Shown here: piece after piece, positions 17,619-26,620 of the stretch
How the letters are laid out: every line of letters starts with the position of its first letter
Numbering within the stretch: the first letter of the stretch is position 1
Assembly (NCBI GenBank): GCA_041859045.1
Contig: JBHELB010000011.1
Span: 18,711-82,710 of the forward strand
Direction: 5' to 3'
DNA: 64,000 nucleotides
DNA from: JBHELB01 sp041859045
Lineage (GTDB): Bacteria; Hydrogenedentota; Hydrogenedentia; Hydrogenedentales; SLHB01
Notes under the pieces: model-generated
What the model was told of the DNA's origin: nothing
What the model saw: the letters and a program-made list of their open reading frames with translations, nothing else
Databases searched by the model: none
Translations under genes and position numbers: made by a program

Positions 17619-18680
17619 ATGCAGCGCACCCCATTGTACGACGAAGCCCTTGCCGCCGGGGGCCGGTTTGTCGATTTCCACGGCTGGGAACTCCCAGTGC
17701 AGTTCACCGGCATTCTGCAAGAACATCTCCACACCCGTTCGGGCGTCTCACTGTTCGATTGTTCGCATATGGGCAAGTTCCGGCTCGACGGCCGCGCCGC
17801 CATCGAATCCTTCGACCGGCTCATCTGCCTGGATGTGGCCGGACTCGCCGTAGGGCGTGGGCGCTATGGCGCGTTGCTGAACGAATCGGCCGGCATTATC
17901 GATGACATCATCGTCTTTCGCGTGAGCGAGGAGTCAATCTATATCATCACCAACGCGGGGCCGGTGGCCGAAGTCGCGGAGATCTTTCGTTCGGCGGCGC
18001 CAAACATTCTGGATCTCTCCGCTCCCTGGGCCAAGATGGATGTGCAAGGCCCCGGCGCGCGCGAGGTCATGGTCCGGGCCGGGTTCGAAGCGGCCGCTGA
18101 CCTCCGCTATTTCTGCGCCTGCATGCTCCGGTGGAACAACGTGGAGATGCTCGTGTCGCGGGCGGGGTACACGGGCGAACTGGGATACGAAATTTATCTG
18201 CCCGCGGAATCCGCGGCAGCGGCGTGGCGAGCGTTCATGGCGCAGGGCGCGCTTCCGGCGGGCTTGGGCGCGCGCGACACACTGCGCACGGAAATGGGGT
18301 ATCCTCTGTCGGGGCAAGACGTGAGCCCATCCTATACCCCGCTGGAAGCGGGCATGGAGCGCTTCATTCCGTGGCACAAATCCTTTGTTGGACGCGACGC
18401 GCTGGAGGCGCAACGGGCTGCGGGCATCGCGCGACGCTTGACCCCGATCCGCACGCGTGACCGCCGCGCGCCCCGGCATGAATTCGACGTTCTTGACGGC
18501 GAGATTTCCATCGGCATAATAACAAGCGGTACGTTTGGTCCGAGTGTGGGACACGGCGTGGGGTTGGCCTACCTTCCTCCACGTCTTCCGGCGGGCCATC
18601 GGCTCGCGGCGGGTCCGAGGCGGCTTGAGGTGGAAATAACCGAGCTGCCGTTCTACCGAGGCGGCACGTGCAGGGACTGA
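17619..18680 (+). CDS. gcvT: Glycine cleavage T protein (aminomethyltransferase)
   Basis: 353 residues. The T protein transfers the methylene carbon from aminomethyl-lipoyl H protein to tetrahydrofolate, releasing ammonia. Family motifs seen: LYDEALAAGGRFVDFHGWELP at the N-terminus, YGALLNESAGIIDDIIVFR in the folate-binding part, GYTGELGYEIY, and LGARDTLRTEMGYPLSGQD. The start at 17619 follows GGAGGCG; the frame opens 21 bases earlier without a good ribosome site. It is the first gene of gcvT-H-PA-PB and lies behind the ZTP riboswitch. Confidence 0.96.
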   Translation: MQRTPLYDEALAAGGRFVDFHGWELPVQFTGILQEHLHTRSGVSLFDCSHMGKFRLDGRAAIESFDRLICLDVAGLAVGRGRYGALLNESAGIIDDIIVFRVSEESIYIITNAGPVAEVAEIFRSAAPNILDLSAPWAKMDVQGPGAREVMVRAGFEAAADLRYFCACMLRWNNVEMLVSRAGYTGELGYEIYLPAESAAAAWRAFMAQGALPAGLGARDTLRTEMGYPLSGQDVSPSYTPLEAGMERFIPWHKSFVGRDALEAQRAAGIARRLTPIRTRDRRAPRHEFDVLDGEISIGIITSGTFGPSVGHGVGLAYLPPRLPAGHRLAAGPRRLEVEITELPFYRGGTCRD

Positions 18681-18731
18681 TGCGATTAGGAACGAGCGCG
18701 CCGATGTGGCGCGGTGCGAGGGAGTGAGACC

Positions 18732-19121
18732 ATGGAATTTCCTGACGATGTGAAGTACACCAAAGACCACGAGTGGATCCGCGATGACGGCGACATTTTC
18801 GTGGTGGGCATCACCGAGTACGCGGCCCAGCAACTCGGCGACGTGACGTACGTCGAGCTGCCCGAGTTCGGTGCGAGCCTGAAACAAGGCGCGCACGCCG
18901 CGACGGTCGAGTCGGTCAAGGCGGCGAGCGACGTCTATGCGCCAGTCGCGGGGCGTGTGGCCGAAGTCAATGAGGAACTCGAGGGCCGCCCCGAACTGGT
19001 CAACGAGAGCCCCTATGACGAAGGCTGGTTTTTCAAACTGCACGACGTCGAACCGGCGCAATTGCGCCGATTGATGGACGCCTCCGCGTACGCTGCATAT
19101 GTCGAGGAAGCGGGCGCATGA
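18732..19121 (+). CDS. gcvH: Glycine cleavage H protein (lipoyl carrier)
   Basis: 129 residues, normal length. It carries the aminomethyl group on a lipoylated lysine between the P, T and L proteins. The lipoyl site is Lys63 in VESVKAASDVYAP, flanked by the usual strands (KYTKDHEWIR, VGITEYAAQQLGDVTYVELP). The start at 18732 was chosen for the conserved MEFPDDVKYT. Its stop overlaps the gcvPA start by four bases (ATGA), giving translational coupling. Confidence 0.97.
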   Translation: MEFPDDVKYTKDHEWIRDDGDIFVVGITEYAAQQLGDVTYVELPEFGASLKQGAHAATVESVKAASDVYAPVAGRVAEVNEELEGRPELVNESPYDEGWFFKLHDVEPAQLRRLMDASAYAAYVEEAGA

Positions 19122-20404
19122 GCTGGAGCCCGGTCACCCCTAGCGATCAGCAGGAAATGCTGGAGATCATCGGGGTGGACTCCATTGACGACCTGTTCGC
19201 GCAAGTTCCTCAAGAACTGCGCGCGGCATCATGGAATCTGCCCGAAGGACTGCCCGAAGTGGCCGTGCGCAAGCGTGTCGAGACGTTGGCGAAACGAAAC
19301 GCCGCCGACCTCGTGTGCTTTCTCGGCGGCGGATATTACGACCATTTCATTCCCGCCGCAGTGGATGCGCTGGCGTCGCGCGGCGAATTCTACACCGCCT
19401 ATACCCCCTATCAGCCGGAATGCGCGCAAGGCACGCTGCAGGCGATCTACGAGTATCAGTCGACCGTCTGCCGACTCACGGAGATGGACTACGCGAACGC
19501 CTCGCTGTACGACGGCGGCACTGCGGTGTTCGAGGCGGCCACAATGGCGATGCGCATCACGGGCCGCCGCAAGATTGTCTGCCACCCATCGCTGAACCCA
19601 ACTCATCGCCGCATGCTGGAGACGCACGCCGCGAACCTCGATGCGGAAATCGTCACGGGCGACTCTCCGGAAGACGCGGCCTGCGTCCTTGTGCAGAATC
19701 CGGCCTTCCTTGGCGATGTTGCGGACTTCACCGCGCTGGGCGAGGCTTGTCATGCCGCGGGCGCGCTGCTCGTGGTGAGTTGTTACCCGGTGTCGCTGGG
19801 CATGCTCAAGACGCCCGGCGCCATGGGCGCGGATATTGCCGTGGCGGAAGGCCAGAGCCTGGGGCTGCCGCTCGGGTTTGGCGGCCCGTACCTCGGGATG
19901 TTGGCCACGCGCCGTGCGCATATCCGCAAAATGCCGGGACGCCTCGCCGCCGCCACCCAGGACGCCCAAGGACGCCGTGGGTTTGTGCTTACGTTGCAGG
20001 CGCGCGAACAGCACATCCGGCGCGAAAAGGCGATGTCGAATATCTGCTCGAACGAAGCGCTCTGCGCCCTGCGCGCGCTGATCCACCTGTGTCTGCTCGG
20101 CAAGGAAGGCCTGCGTGAAGTCGCGCTGCATGCGCACAGCAAGGCCGAATACCTCAAGAAACAACTCGGGTTTGCGACGCTGCTCAACACCGGGCCGACG
20201 TTCAACGAATTCGCGCTACGTCTCGGGCAGCCCGCCGACGAGGTCGTCACTCGCATGGCCGAGCGCGGTTTCCTCGCGGGACTTCCGCTGGAAGCGGTGG
20301 GCGCAGGTGGACCCAACGATTTGCTTGTGGCGGTGACGGAGACGCGTACGCGCGCCGAACTGGACGCCTACGCCGCCGCGCTGAAGGAGACGGCATGCAG
20401 CTAA
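19118..20404 (+). CDS. gcvPA: Glycine dehydrogenase (decarboxylating) subunit 1
   Basis: 428 residues, the N-terminal half of a split P protein. It begins with the conserved YTPYQPECAQGTLQAIYEYQ region at about 85-105 and contains ASLYDGGTAVFEAA and the GGPYLGMLATR segment. Together with subunit 2 it decarboxylates glycine and passes the aminomethyl group to H protein. This half folds like a PLP enzyme but lacks the PLP lysine, as is normal. It overlaps gcvH by 4 and gcvPB by 10 bases. Confidence 0.96.
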   Translation: MSWSPVTPSDQQEMLEIIGVDSIDDLFAQVPQELRAASWNLPEGLPEVAVRKRVETLAKRNAADLVCFLGGGYYDHFIPAAVDALASRGEFYTAYTPYQPECAQGTLQAIYEYQSTVCRLTEMDYANASLYDGGTAVFEAATMAMRITGRRKIVCHPSLNPTHRRMLETHAANLDAEIVTGDSPEDAACVLVQNPAFLGDVADFTALGEACHAAGALLVVSCYPVSLGMLKTPGAMGADIAVAEGQSLGLPLGFGGPYLGMLATRRAHIRKMPGRLAAATQDAQGRRGFVLTLQAREQHIRREKAMSNICSNEALCALRALIHLCLLGKEGLREVALHAHSKAEYLKKQLGFATLLNTGPTFNEFALRLGQPADEVVTRMAERGFLAGLPLEAVGAGGPNDLLVAVTETRTRAELDAYAAALKETACS

Positions 20405-21834
20405 TCTTCGAAAAATCCCACTCCGGCCGCCGCGGCGTGACGTTGGGGGCGCTGGATGTGCCCGCCGCCGAACTGCCGTCCGCGCTCTTGCGCGAGGCAC
20501 CCGCAGCCTTGCCGGAAGTGAGCGAACTCGATGTGGTCCGTCATTTCACCAATCTTTCGCGCCGCAATTTCGGCGTTGACTCGCATTTCTACCCTCTCGG
20601 CTCGTGTACGATGAAGTACAATCCGAAATTGGCCGAGGCGGCGGCGGCAAACCCCGGCCTGGCGCATCTGCACCCGCACCTTTCGAGTACGTCCGCCTAT
20701 TGGCCCCTGTGCCAGGGCGCGTTCGAGCTCATCCACGAGACCGAGAACCTGCTCGCGGAGATCGGCGGCATGAAGGCGGTAAGCCTTCAGCCCATCGCGG
20801 GCGCACATGGCGAACTCGCGGGCACGCTCATGATCGCCGCATACCATCGCGCCAAGGGCCACACGCACAAACGGGTCATCCTGATCCCCGATTCGGCGCA
20901 CGGCACAAACCCCGCGAGCGCGGCAATGGCCGGTTTCGATGTCGTCCAGGTGCCTTCAGGCCCAGACGGACGGCTCGACCTCGAAGCGTTCCGCGCCGCG
21001 ATGACGGACGAGGTAGCGGGCATCATGCTGACGTGCCCGAACACGCACGGGCTGTTTGAGACAGACGTGCGCCGTGTGGCGGATCTCGCCCACAAAGCCG
21101 ACGCCCTGCTCTATTACGATGGCGCGAACCTAAATGCAATTCTGGGCGTGACGCGTCCGGGCGATCTTGGGTTCGATGTCATGCACTTCAATCTGCACAA
21201 GACGATGGCCACGCCGCACGGCATGGGCGGTCCGGGCTCCGGGCCGGTGGGCGCGGGTGAACGCCTCGCGCCATTCCTTCCAGGACCGAGAATGGTCAAG
21301 CACGGCGAGACCTTTGCGCTCGAAATGCCGGAGCGCTCCATCGGCCGGTTTGCGGCGTTCTTCGGGAATTTCATGATCGCCGTACGCGCGTACGCCTATA
21401 TGTTGCACCTGGGCGGCTCGGGACTGCGCCAAGTCTCCGAACATGCCGTGCTCAACGCGAATTACGTTCTCGCGAAGCTGAAGGACGTGTTTACGCCTGC
21501 GTTTGAAGGCCTTTGTATGCACGAATGCGTGTTGACCGCCGCGCCGCAGGCGGCCGCGCATGGCATCCACGCGATAGACTTGGCGAAAGCTTTGCTTGAC
21601 TCTGGGTATCATGCGCCGACGGTCTATTTCCCGCTCACGGTGAAAGAGGCGATCATGATCGAGCCGACCGAGACGGAATCGAAAGAGACGTTGGATGCGT
21701 TTTGCGAGGCCATGCGGGACATCGCCCGCCGCGCTCAAGAAGATCCGGAGTCGTTGCATGCCGCGCCGGACACGTTGCCGGTGAGCCGCCTGGATGAAAC
21801 CAGCGCGGCGCGGCGCCTCGACTGCGCCTGCTAA
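20395..21834 (+). CDS. gcvPB: Glycine dehydrogenase (decarboxylating) subunit 2
   Basis: 479 residues, the C-terminal half of the split P protein, carrying the cofactor. Features: HFTNLSRRNFGVDSHFYPLG and SCTMKYNPK near the N-terminus, SAHGTNPASA, and the PLP lysine Lys269 in NLHKTMATPHGMGGPG. It is the last gene of the operon and a strong terminator follows. An L protein (dihydrolipoyl dehydrogenase) is not in the window and must be supplied elsewhere. Confidence 0.97.
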   Translation: MQLIFEKSHSGRRGVTLGALDVPAAELPSALLREAPAALPEVSELDVVRHFTNLSRRNFGVDSHFYPLGSCTMKYNPKLAEAAAANPGLAHLHPHLSSTSAYWPLCQGAFELIHETENLLAEIGGMKAVSLQPIAGAHGELAGTLMIAAYHRAKGHTHKRVILIPDSAHGTNPASAAMAGFDVVQVPSGPDGRLDLEAFRAAMTDEVAGIMLTCPNTHGLFETDVRRVADLAHKADALLYYDGANLNAILGVTRPGDLGFDVMHFNLHKTMATPHGMGGPGSGPVGAGERLAPFLPGPRMVKHGETFALEMPERSIGRFAAFFGNFMIAVRAYAYMLHLGGSGLRQVSEHAVLNANYVLAKLKDVFTPAFEGLCMHECVLTAAPQAAAHGIHAIDLAKALLDSGYHAPTVYFPLTVKEAIMIEPTETESKETLDAFCEAMRDIARRAQEDPESLHAAPDTLPVSRLDETSAARRLDCAC

Positions 21835-21840
21835 TACAAG

Positions 21841-21880
21841 GCGGGAGTTCTCTATTCCAGGAGACTCCCGCTTTTATTTT
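21841..21880 (+). terminator. Intrinsic terminator of the gcv operon
   Basis: GCGGGAGT (21841-21848) pairs with ACTCCCGC (21864-21871), followed by TTTTATTTTT. It starts six bases after the gcvPB stop and overlaps the end of the convergent regulator gene. Confidence 0.85.
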
Positions 21881-23109
21881 TCTTTGTCTTGCGAGAAACG
21901 CCGACGGTATTCGCCCGGCGGCATACCCTCGAATCGCGCAAAGAGACGCGACAGATAGCTTGCCCCGTTCACACCGACCCGCAGCGCGACCTCTTCGATA
22001 CTCAGGCGCGTGCGCCGGAAAAGTTCTTTGGCATGCTCCACGCGTTGACGATTTACGAACTCCGTATACGACACTCCGAAAGCATCGAGCAGGCGATGGG
22101 AGACCGCGCTCGGCTGTACGCCGAGAACCCGCGCGGCTTCCTCGAGTGGGACCGCCTCAGGCAGGCGGCTGCGCACGAAATCCTGCAGCGTGCGCAAGAA
22201 CGTCGCCTTAGGCGCGGGCTTGGGCGCGGCGGTCAAATCGCCTAGGGTATGCAACAACTCGCTGAGCACTTCCCGCTGATTCTGCGCGGCGGCCAGACGT
22301 CCGATACGTTCTGGCAGACTGCCCCACCACGCGCTGGGCTTACCCTTGTCTTGCGCCTGCTGCTGGATCACCTCACCAATCACCTCCACCGCACGACCGC
22401 GCCATGCATCGAGCGAGGCCCCCGCCTCCACCAGCGCACTCTCGGCCATGCGGCGCAAGGCAGCGCGATCGCCACTCTCCAAAAACACCGTCCATGCGCT
22501 GGCCACCGTTCCCTTTGAGCCGCGCTTCGCGCCTTGCTGACGCGCGTTGCCTTCTTCAGGCGCGTCCTCTTGCTCAACGTCATCGCATTCGTCGCACACG
22601 ACTGCTAGCCCGCCAAGGGCATCGGCCGTCCACTCGGCCACCGCAGGCACCACACTGGCGGGAATGCGCGGCACGTCGTCGAGGGCGAACGGCAGCGGAT
22701 CATGCTCGAGTCCAAGGGCAGCGAGTCTTGCGGCAACATCGTGTTCCAACGCGTCCGGGACTTCCGACGGACAATACGGCCCAAACGTCAGCACATAGGG
22801 CGAGTCCTCGACCCCCGGCAACGCGGCCATCGCGACGCACGAGAATCCCACGTGGCACACAAAAGGCACCGGGCGGCGGCGGCGCACCGCCATTGCCGAG
22901 GCCCGCGCGCGCGACGCGCGGCAAGCGTTTAGTCCCTGCGGCGATTCACCCACGTACTTGCATGCCGCACATTGGCCTAGTCCTGTGATGCGCAGTCCTT
23001 CTTCGCCCTCGCGAAGGGGGTGCAATGCCACCGGGGTCGCGGCGGCGCGGCTCGCGCGGGCCAGTAGTTCACGCACCGCCGTGCGGCGGAAAAAGGAGGG
23101 CGGTATCAC
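21874..23109 (-). CDS. PocR-domain AraC family transcriptional regulator
   Basis: 411 residues. The N-terminal 110 residues look like a PocR ligand-binding domain with five cysteines (47, 50, 63, 85, 91; motifs GLGQCAACKYVG and PFVCHVGFSC). In characterised proteins this domain senses small organic or metal-linked ligands. An acidic/Gln-rich linker lies around 185-200. The C-terminus is an AraC double helix-turn-helix (LEEAARVLGVQPSAVSHRLL, then LSIEEVALRVGVNGASYLSR). The GTG start overlaps the stop of the upstream MBL gene (GTGA), so the two are co-translated. Targets are unknown; the convergent gcv operon is a neighbour but not an obvious target. Confidence 0.85.
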   Translation of the reverse strand: MIPPSFFRRTAVRELLARASRAAATPVALHPLREGEEGLRITGLGQCAACKYVGESPQGLNACRASRARASAMAVRRRRPVPFVCHVGFSCVAMAALPGVEDSPYVLTFGPYCPSEVPDALEHDVAARLAALGLEHDPLPFALDDVPRIPASVVPAVAEWTADALGGLAVVCDECDDVEQEDAPEEGNARQQGAKRGSKGTVASAWTVFLESGDRAALRRMAESALVEAGASLDAWRGRAVEVIGEVIQQQAQDKGKPSAWWGSLPERIGRLAAAQNQREVLSELLHTLGDLTAAPKPAPKATFLRTLQDFVRSRLPEAVPLEEAARVLGVQPSAVSHRLLDAFGVSYTEFVNRQRVEHAKELFRRTRLSIEEVALRVGVNGASYLSRLFARFEGMPPGEYRRRFSQDKEK

Positions 23110-23879
23110 GGCGCAATCTCGAACAAGCGCGTGGGCTCGTCCTGCCGGGCAACATGAATTTCTGCGCCCGTCTCGCCCAATACGCCGCGCGCGGCGGCCA
23201 ACGCGAGGTCGTGCGTGTTGTTTTCCTGACTAACGTGCACCAGCACGACGAGACGCAACGCATCGTGACGCAGGTTGGTCAACAGATCGCTCATGTCGCC
23301 GTTGGAGAGATGCCCCTGACGACCTCGGATGCGCTGCTGCACTTGCGGGGGATAGGGTCCATGCGTGAGGCGGTGCGGACAGTAGTTGCTTTCGAGTAGC
23401 AGGGCGTTCGAATGCGTCAGACGACTCAGCACCAACTGCGACACGTGGCCAAGGTCCGCCGCCATCCCCAATTTCACGCCGCCGCTGCGCAGCACGTAGC
23501 TGACAGGGTCCGCCGCATCGTGGCTCACGCTGAAACTCTCGATGTTCAGGTTTCCGACCTCAAGCGGGTCACCCGCCTCGAAACATTCCACCCGAGGGAT
23601 CTGCCCAACATTAGCGGGCAGCTTCTCGAACGTTCCGCGCGTCATAAAGACGGGCACGCCCAGTCTTCGCGCCGCGGTGCCAAGGCTTTGCACGTGATCG
23701 GAATGCTCGTGCGTGACGAGGATCGCGTCGAGTCCTTCAAGCGATAGGCCCAACTGGGCCGCCCGCTCGTTCATCCGGCGCAGGCTCAATCCGGCGTCAA
23801 TCAAGACCTTCGACGTACCCGTCGTGACGAGCACGGCGTTGCCTTGGCTGCCACTTCCCAACAGTGCAAAACGAATCAC
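23106..23879 (-). CDS. MBL-fold hydrolase of the WalJ/YycJ type
   Basis: 257 residues. The N-terminus LLGSGSQGNAVLV and motif VTHEHSDHVQSL near residue 58 are typical of the WalJ/YycJ group of metallo-beta-lactamase-fold nucleases or phosphodiesterases. SVSHDAADPVSYVL and the distal NALLLESNYCPHRL are further family features. Members have been linked to DNA double-strand processing and cell-wall stress, but the substrate is not settled. The GTG start is 288 bases from the divergent rpoN gene, and the PocR/AraC gene follows with a 4-base overlap. Confidence 0.85.
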   Translation of the reverse strand: MIRFALLGSGSQGNAVLVTTGTSKVLIDAGLSLRRMNERAAQLGLSLEGLDAILVTHEHSDHVQSLGTAARRLGVPVFMTRGTFEKLPANVGQIPRVECFEAGDPLEVGNLNIESFSVSHDAADPVSYVLRSGGVKLGMAADLGHVSQLVLSRLTHSNALLLESNYCPHRLTHGPYPPQVQQRIRGRQGHLSNGDMSDLLTNLRHDALRLVVLVHVSQENNTHDLALAAARGVLGETGAEIHVARQDEPTRLFEIAP

Positions 23880-24093
23880 GGCGGCATCCTAAACGCCCTG
23901 TCGGGCGCGTTCATGACAGAAAACAAGCAAACGGTTCCAGCCGCGCGAGCTACGGCAGCCGCGCGCTGTCCGAAGTATAACAGCGATTTCAGAGCCCGCC
24001 AAACGCAAGCCGCAGCCACGAGCCAACGAATAGAAATCTTTCTGCGCCATGTCCGAACAGCCCGAAAAACAAAGGGGTTTACGCACATATTCG

Positions 24094-24123
24094 TTGACAG
24101 TTCCCGCGCATCGCCGGTATAAT
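24094..24123 (+). promoter_or_regulatory. Consensus housekeeping promoter of rpoN
   Basis: TTGACA (24094-24099), 18-base spacer, TATAAT (24118-24123): both hexamers match sigma-70 consensus exactly. Transcription would begin near 24130, about 38 bases before the rpoN start codon. Confidence 0.85.
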
Positions 24124-24167
24124 TCCCCCGAGCGGAAATTAGCCGCCAAGGAGACGTCGCGAATCTC

Positions 24168-25610
24168 ATGATGCACATGGAACATAGGCTGGTCCAGACC
24201 CAGACGCAGCGCCTGATGCTGACGCAAAAGATGCAGCAGGCGATCCAGATTCTGCAATTGTCTGGGTTGGAGCTGGAGCAGTATGTGCAACAGGAACTCG
24301 AGGCGAATCCCATTCTCGAGCAGCTTCAGAAAGCCCCGGAAGAAGCGCCCCCGCTTCAGCAAGACGGCGCCAGTAGTGCGCACACGAGCCGCGACGACGC
24401 CGAGCCGTTTGACGACGGCAATTTCGATCTTGATTCGTACGCAAGTTCGTGGACGGACCCGCATTCGGTGGGCACGGATCTTAGCCGTAACCCGGAGGCG
24501 GACAGCCGACGCGAGTATTACGAGAACTCGATCACAAAAGAGGAGTCGTTCACCTCGCGTCTCCTGACGCAACTGCGTCTGGCGGCGCCGAATCCGGAAA
24601 CCTACGCCATCGGCGAACTTATTATTGGCGACATCGACAACCGCGGTTATTTCACCGGCTCGCTCGAGGAAATCGCCGCGGAGGCGAACGTCTCCTGCGA
24701 GCAAGCAGCGGAGGTCCTGGCGCTTATTCAGAAGTTCGAACCGACCGGCGTCGGCGCACGCGACATTGTCGAGTGCCTGCTGCTCCAGATCGACGTCGAA
24801 TTCCCGAACGAGCCGGAACTGCGCACGCTCGTGTCGGAGCACCTCGAAGCGCTCGAGCACCGGCAGATCCCCAAGATCGCCAAGGACATGAACGTCCCCC
24901 CCGAGCGCGTCGAGCAGCTCAAGGACATGCTCGCAACGCTCAATCCTTGGCCGGGCCACGAACATGCCCTTGACCCGCCACAATACGTAACGCCCGACGT
25001 GATCGTCGAAAAGATCGACGATCATTTCGAAGTCTATTTAGCCGACGGCTCTGTGCCCGAACTGCGCATCAACACGCAGTACCAACAGATGCTGCGCCAA
25101 CAAAAGATGAACCGCGAGGAGCGCCAGTTCTTGCGCGACAAAGTCGAATCGGCGCGCTGGCTGATCCGCAACATCGAACAACGCCAGTACACCATTCTCC
25201 GCATCGCTCGGGCGATCGTGGAAGTGCAAGAAGAGTTTTTCGATCGCGGCGTGGAATTCATCAAACCGCTAACGCTTCAGGAAATCGCGGATATCGTGGG
25301 CGTTCACGAAGCGACCGTAAGCCGAACAACGCGCGGCAAGTACATGCAGACCCCGCAGGGGTTATTCGAGATGAAGTACTTCTTCTCGCCGGGACTCAAG
25401 AAGGATTCCGGCGACGCACAATCCTCAAAGAGCGTGCAGTCGATGATCAAGAAAATGATCGACGAGGAAGACAAGGCCGCGCCGCTGAGCGATCAGAAAA
25501 TCGCCGATCTGCTTAAGCAACAGGGCATCAACATCGCCCGCCGCACGGTCACTAAGTACCGCGAGGCCCAGGGCATTCTCCCCACCACACTACGCAAGTC
25601 CTACCAGTAG
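24168..25610 (+). CDS. rpoN: RNA polymerase sigma-54 factor
   Basis: 480 residues with all three regions. Region I is Gln/Leu-rich (LMLTQKMQQAIQILQLSGLE), binds activators and keeps the holoenzyme closed. Region II is acidic. Region III holds the core-binding domain, the helix-turn-helix (LQEIADIVGVHEATVSRTTR) and the RpoN box ARRTVTKYREAQGI that reads the -24 element. An AAGGAG site precedes a cluster of three possible ATG codons (24168, 24171, 24177); the first is given. No bacterial enhancer-binding activator with a GAFTGA loop was seen in this window. Confidence 0.97.
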   Translation: MMHMEHRLVQTQTQRLMLTQKMQQAIQILQLSGLELEQYVQQELEANPILEQLQKAPEEAPPLQQDGASSAHTSRDDAEPFDDGNFDLDSYASSWTDPHSVGTDLSRNPEADSRREYYENSITKEESFTSRLLTQLRLAAPNPETYAIGELIIGDIDNRGYFTGSLEEIAAEANVSCEQAAEVLALIQKFEPTGVGARDIVECLLLQIDVEFPNEPELRTLVSEHLEALEHRQIPKIAKDMNVPPERVEQLKDMLATLNPWPGHEHALDPPQYVTPDVIVEKIDDHFEVYLADGSVPELRINTQYQQMLRQQKMNREERQFLRDKVESARWLIRNIEQRQYTILRIARAIVEVQEEFFDRGVEFIKPLTLQEIADIVGVHEATVSRTTRGKYMQTPQGLFEMKYFFSPGLKKDSGDAQSSKSVQSMIKKMIDEEDKAAPLSDQKIADLLKQQGINIARRTVTKYREAQGILPTTLRKSYQ

Positions 25611-25682
25611 TTCACCCTGGCCGACACGCCCACTCCTTGGAAATTCGTGCTACAATAACCTTGGAAGATGGAGGACGTGGCG

Positions 25683-26507
25683 ATGCGATGGGCGATGACA
25701 ATGTTCCTGACGCTGCTCCTGACGGGGTGCGGCCTTGAACTGCTAACGACTACGGCGATCACAAGCGAGCTTCAAGCCAAACAGGCGTCTACCGCGGCCA
25801 ATGCGCTGCGGTACGCCAAGGATTCCACGCAGAAACAGAGCGTCCAAAGCGCCGTGCAGGCGTACTACGCCGACAAAGGAAGCTACCCTCCTTCGCTGGA
25901 CGCCCTTGTCCCCGGATACTTGCCTGAAACACCGAAGCGCGCCGACGGACGTCCCTTCGGCTACGACCCCGCAACCGGCACCGTGAGCGAGACCGGACCC
26001 GCGCCGGCTCCTGCCGTTGCGCCGCCGCCGCAAGCCGCGCCAGTGCCATCGGGCGTACCCGCGATGGATCAGCCCGTACTCACCCAGCTTCAACAGGCCG
26101 TCGCACGCTACGCGCAGACCACGGGCCGCTATCCGCCGAGTCTGCAAGCGCTTGTGCCCACTTATCTCGCCATGATCCCGACGACATCGGGAGGGCAAAC
26201 GTACCTTTACGATCCCGCCACAGGCAATGTGACGCATCCCGCGCAGCCCGCCGGTGGGCCAGCGCCTGCTCCCCTTGCCCTTCCACCGCCGCAGGGCGCA
26301 ACCCCAGGGCAAGCGCCCGCACGAGTCGGCGGCGCAGGCGGCCCGATGGGCGAGGCCATGACGGGGATTGCCATCCAGAATCAACTGAACAGCAACAGCA
26401 ACGCCGGAGTCACCGCCGCAGGAAGTCGCGCGCGAGGCGGCTTGGACAATGCGCAGACGAATCATAATCAGCAGCAAGAGGAGGCGTTGCGCGAGGCAGG
26501 CATGTAA
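25683..26507 (+). CDS. Lipoprotein with two pseudopilin-like (GspG C-terminal) modules
   Basis: 274 residues. The start at 25683 follows GGAGG and yields a lipobox (LLLTGC). Two modules of about 50 residues repeat: AVQAYYADKGSYPPSLDAL...PFGYDPATGTV and AVARYAQTTGRYPPSLQAL...TYLYDPATGNV. These closely resemble the soluble end of type II secretion major pseudopilins (Y-x-x-x-x-G-x-YP-x-x-L-x-x-L, then Y-x-Y-D-P-x-x-G). The pilin transmembrane helix and prepilin cleavage site are absent. Pro/Ala-rich linkers separate the modules. It probably arose by duplication of a GspG-like domain on a lipid anchor. TACAAT at 25651-25656 with a TG extension is a likely -10. Confidence 0.75.
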   Translation: MRWAMTMFLTLLLTGCGLELLTTTAITSELQAKQASTAANALRYAKDSTQKQSVQSAVQAYYADKGSYPPSLDALVPGYLPETPKRADGRPFGYDPATGTVSETGPAPAPAVAPPPQAAPVPSGVPAMDQPVLTQLQQAVARYAQTTGRYPPSLQALVPTYLAMIPTTSGGQTYLYDPATGNVTHPAQPAGGPAPAPLALPPPQGATPGQAPARVGGAGGPMGEAMTGIAIQNQLNSNSNAGVTAAGSRARGGLDNAQTNHNQQQEEALREAGM

Positions 26508-26562
26508 TTGTTCCGTCCCCGCGCGGCGCCCCCGCGCGGGTGATGAGGGGGTCAAACGAAAA

Positions 26563-26600
26563 ACCGGGGATGTGCCCCGCAAAGGCATCCCCGGTCTTCG
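26563..26600. terminator. Bidirectional terminator between lipoprotein and ferritin genes
   Basis: ACCGGGGATG (26563-26572) pairs perfectly with CATCCCCGGT (26586-26595). On the minus strand the stem runs into TTTTT, so it mainly serves the ferritin gene. Confidence 0.8.
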
Positions 26601-26620
26601 TTATCTAATAGCAGGCCGCG

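Noticed and set aside
17268..17732. N-terminal extension of PilT by 155 residues
   Set aside because: The extension reads through the riboswitch and into gcvT on the other strand; the ATG at 17267 starts the conserved PilT N-terminus.
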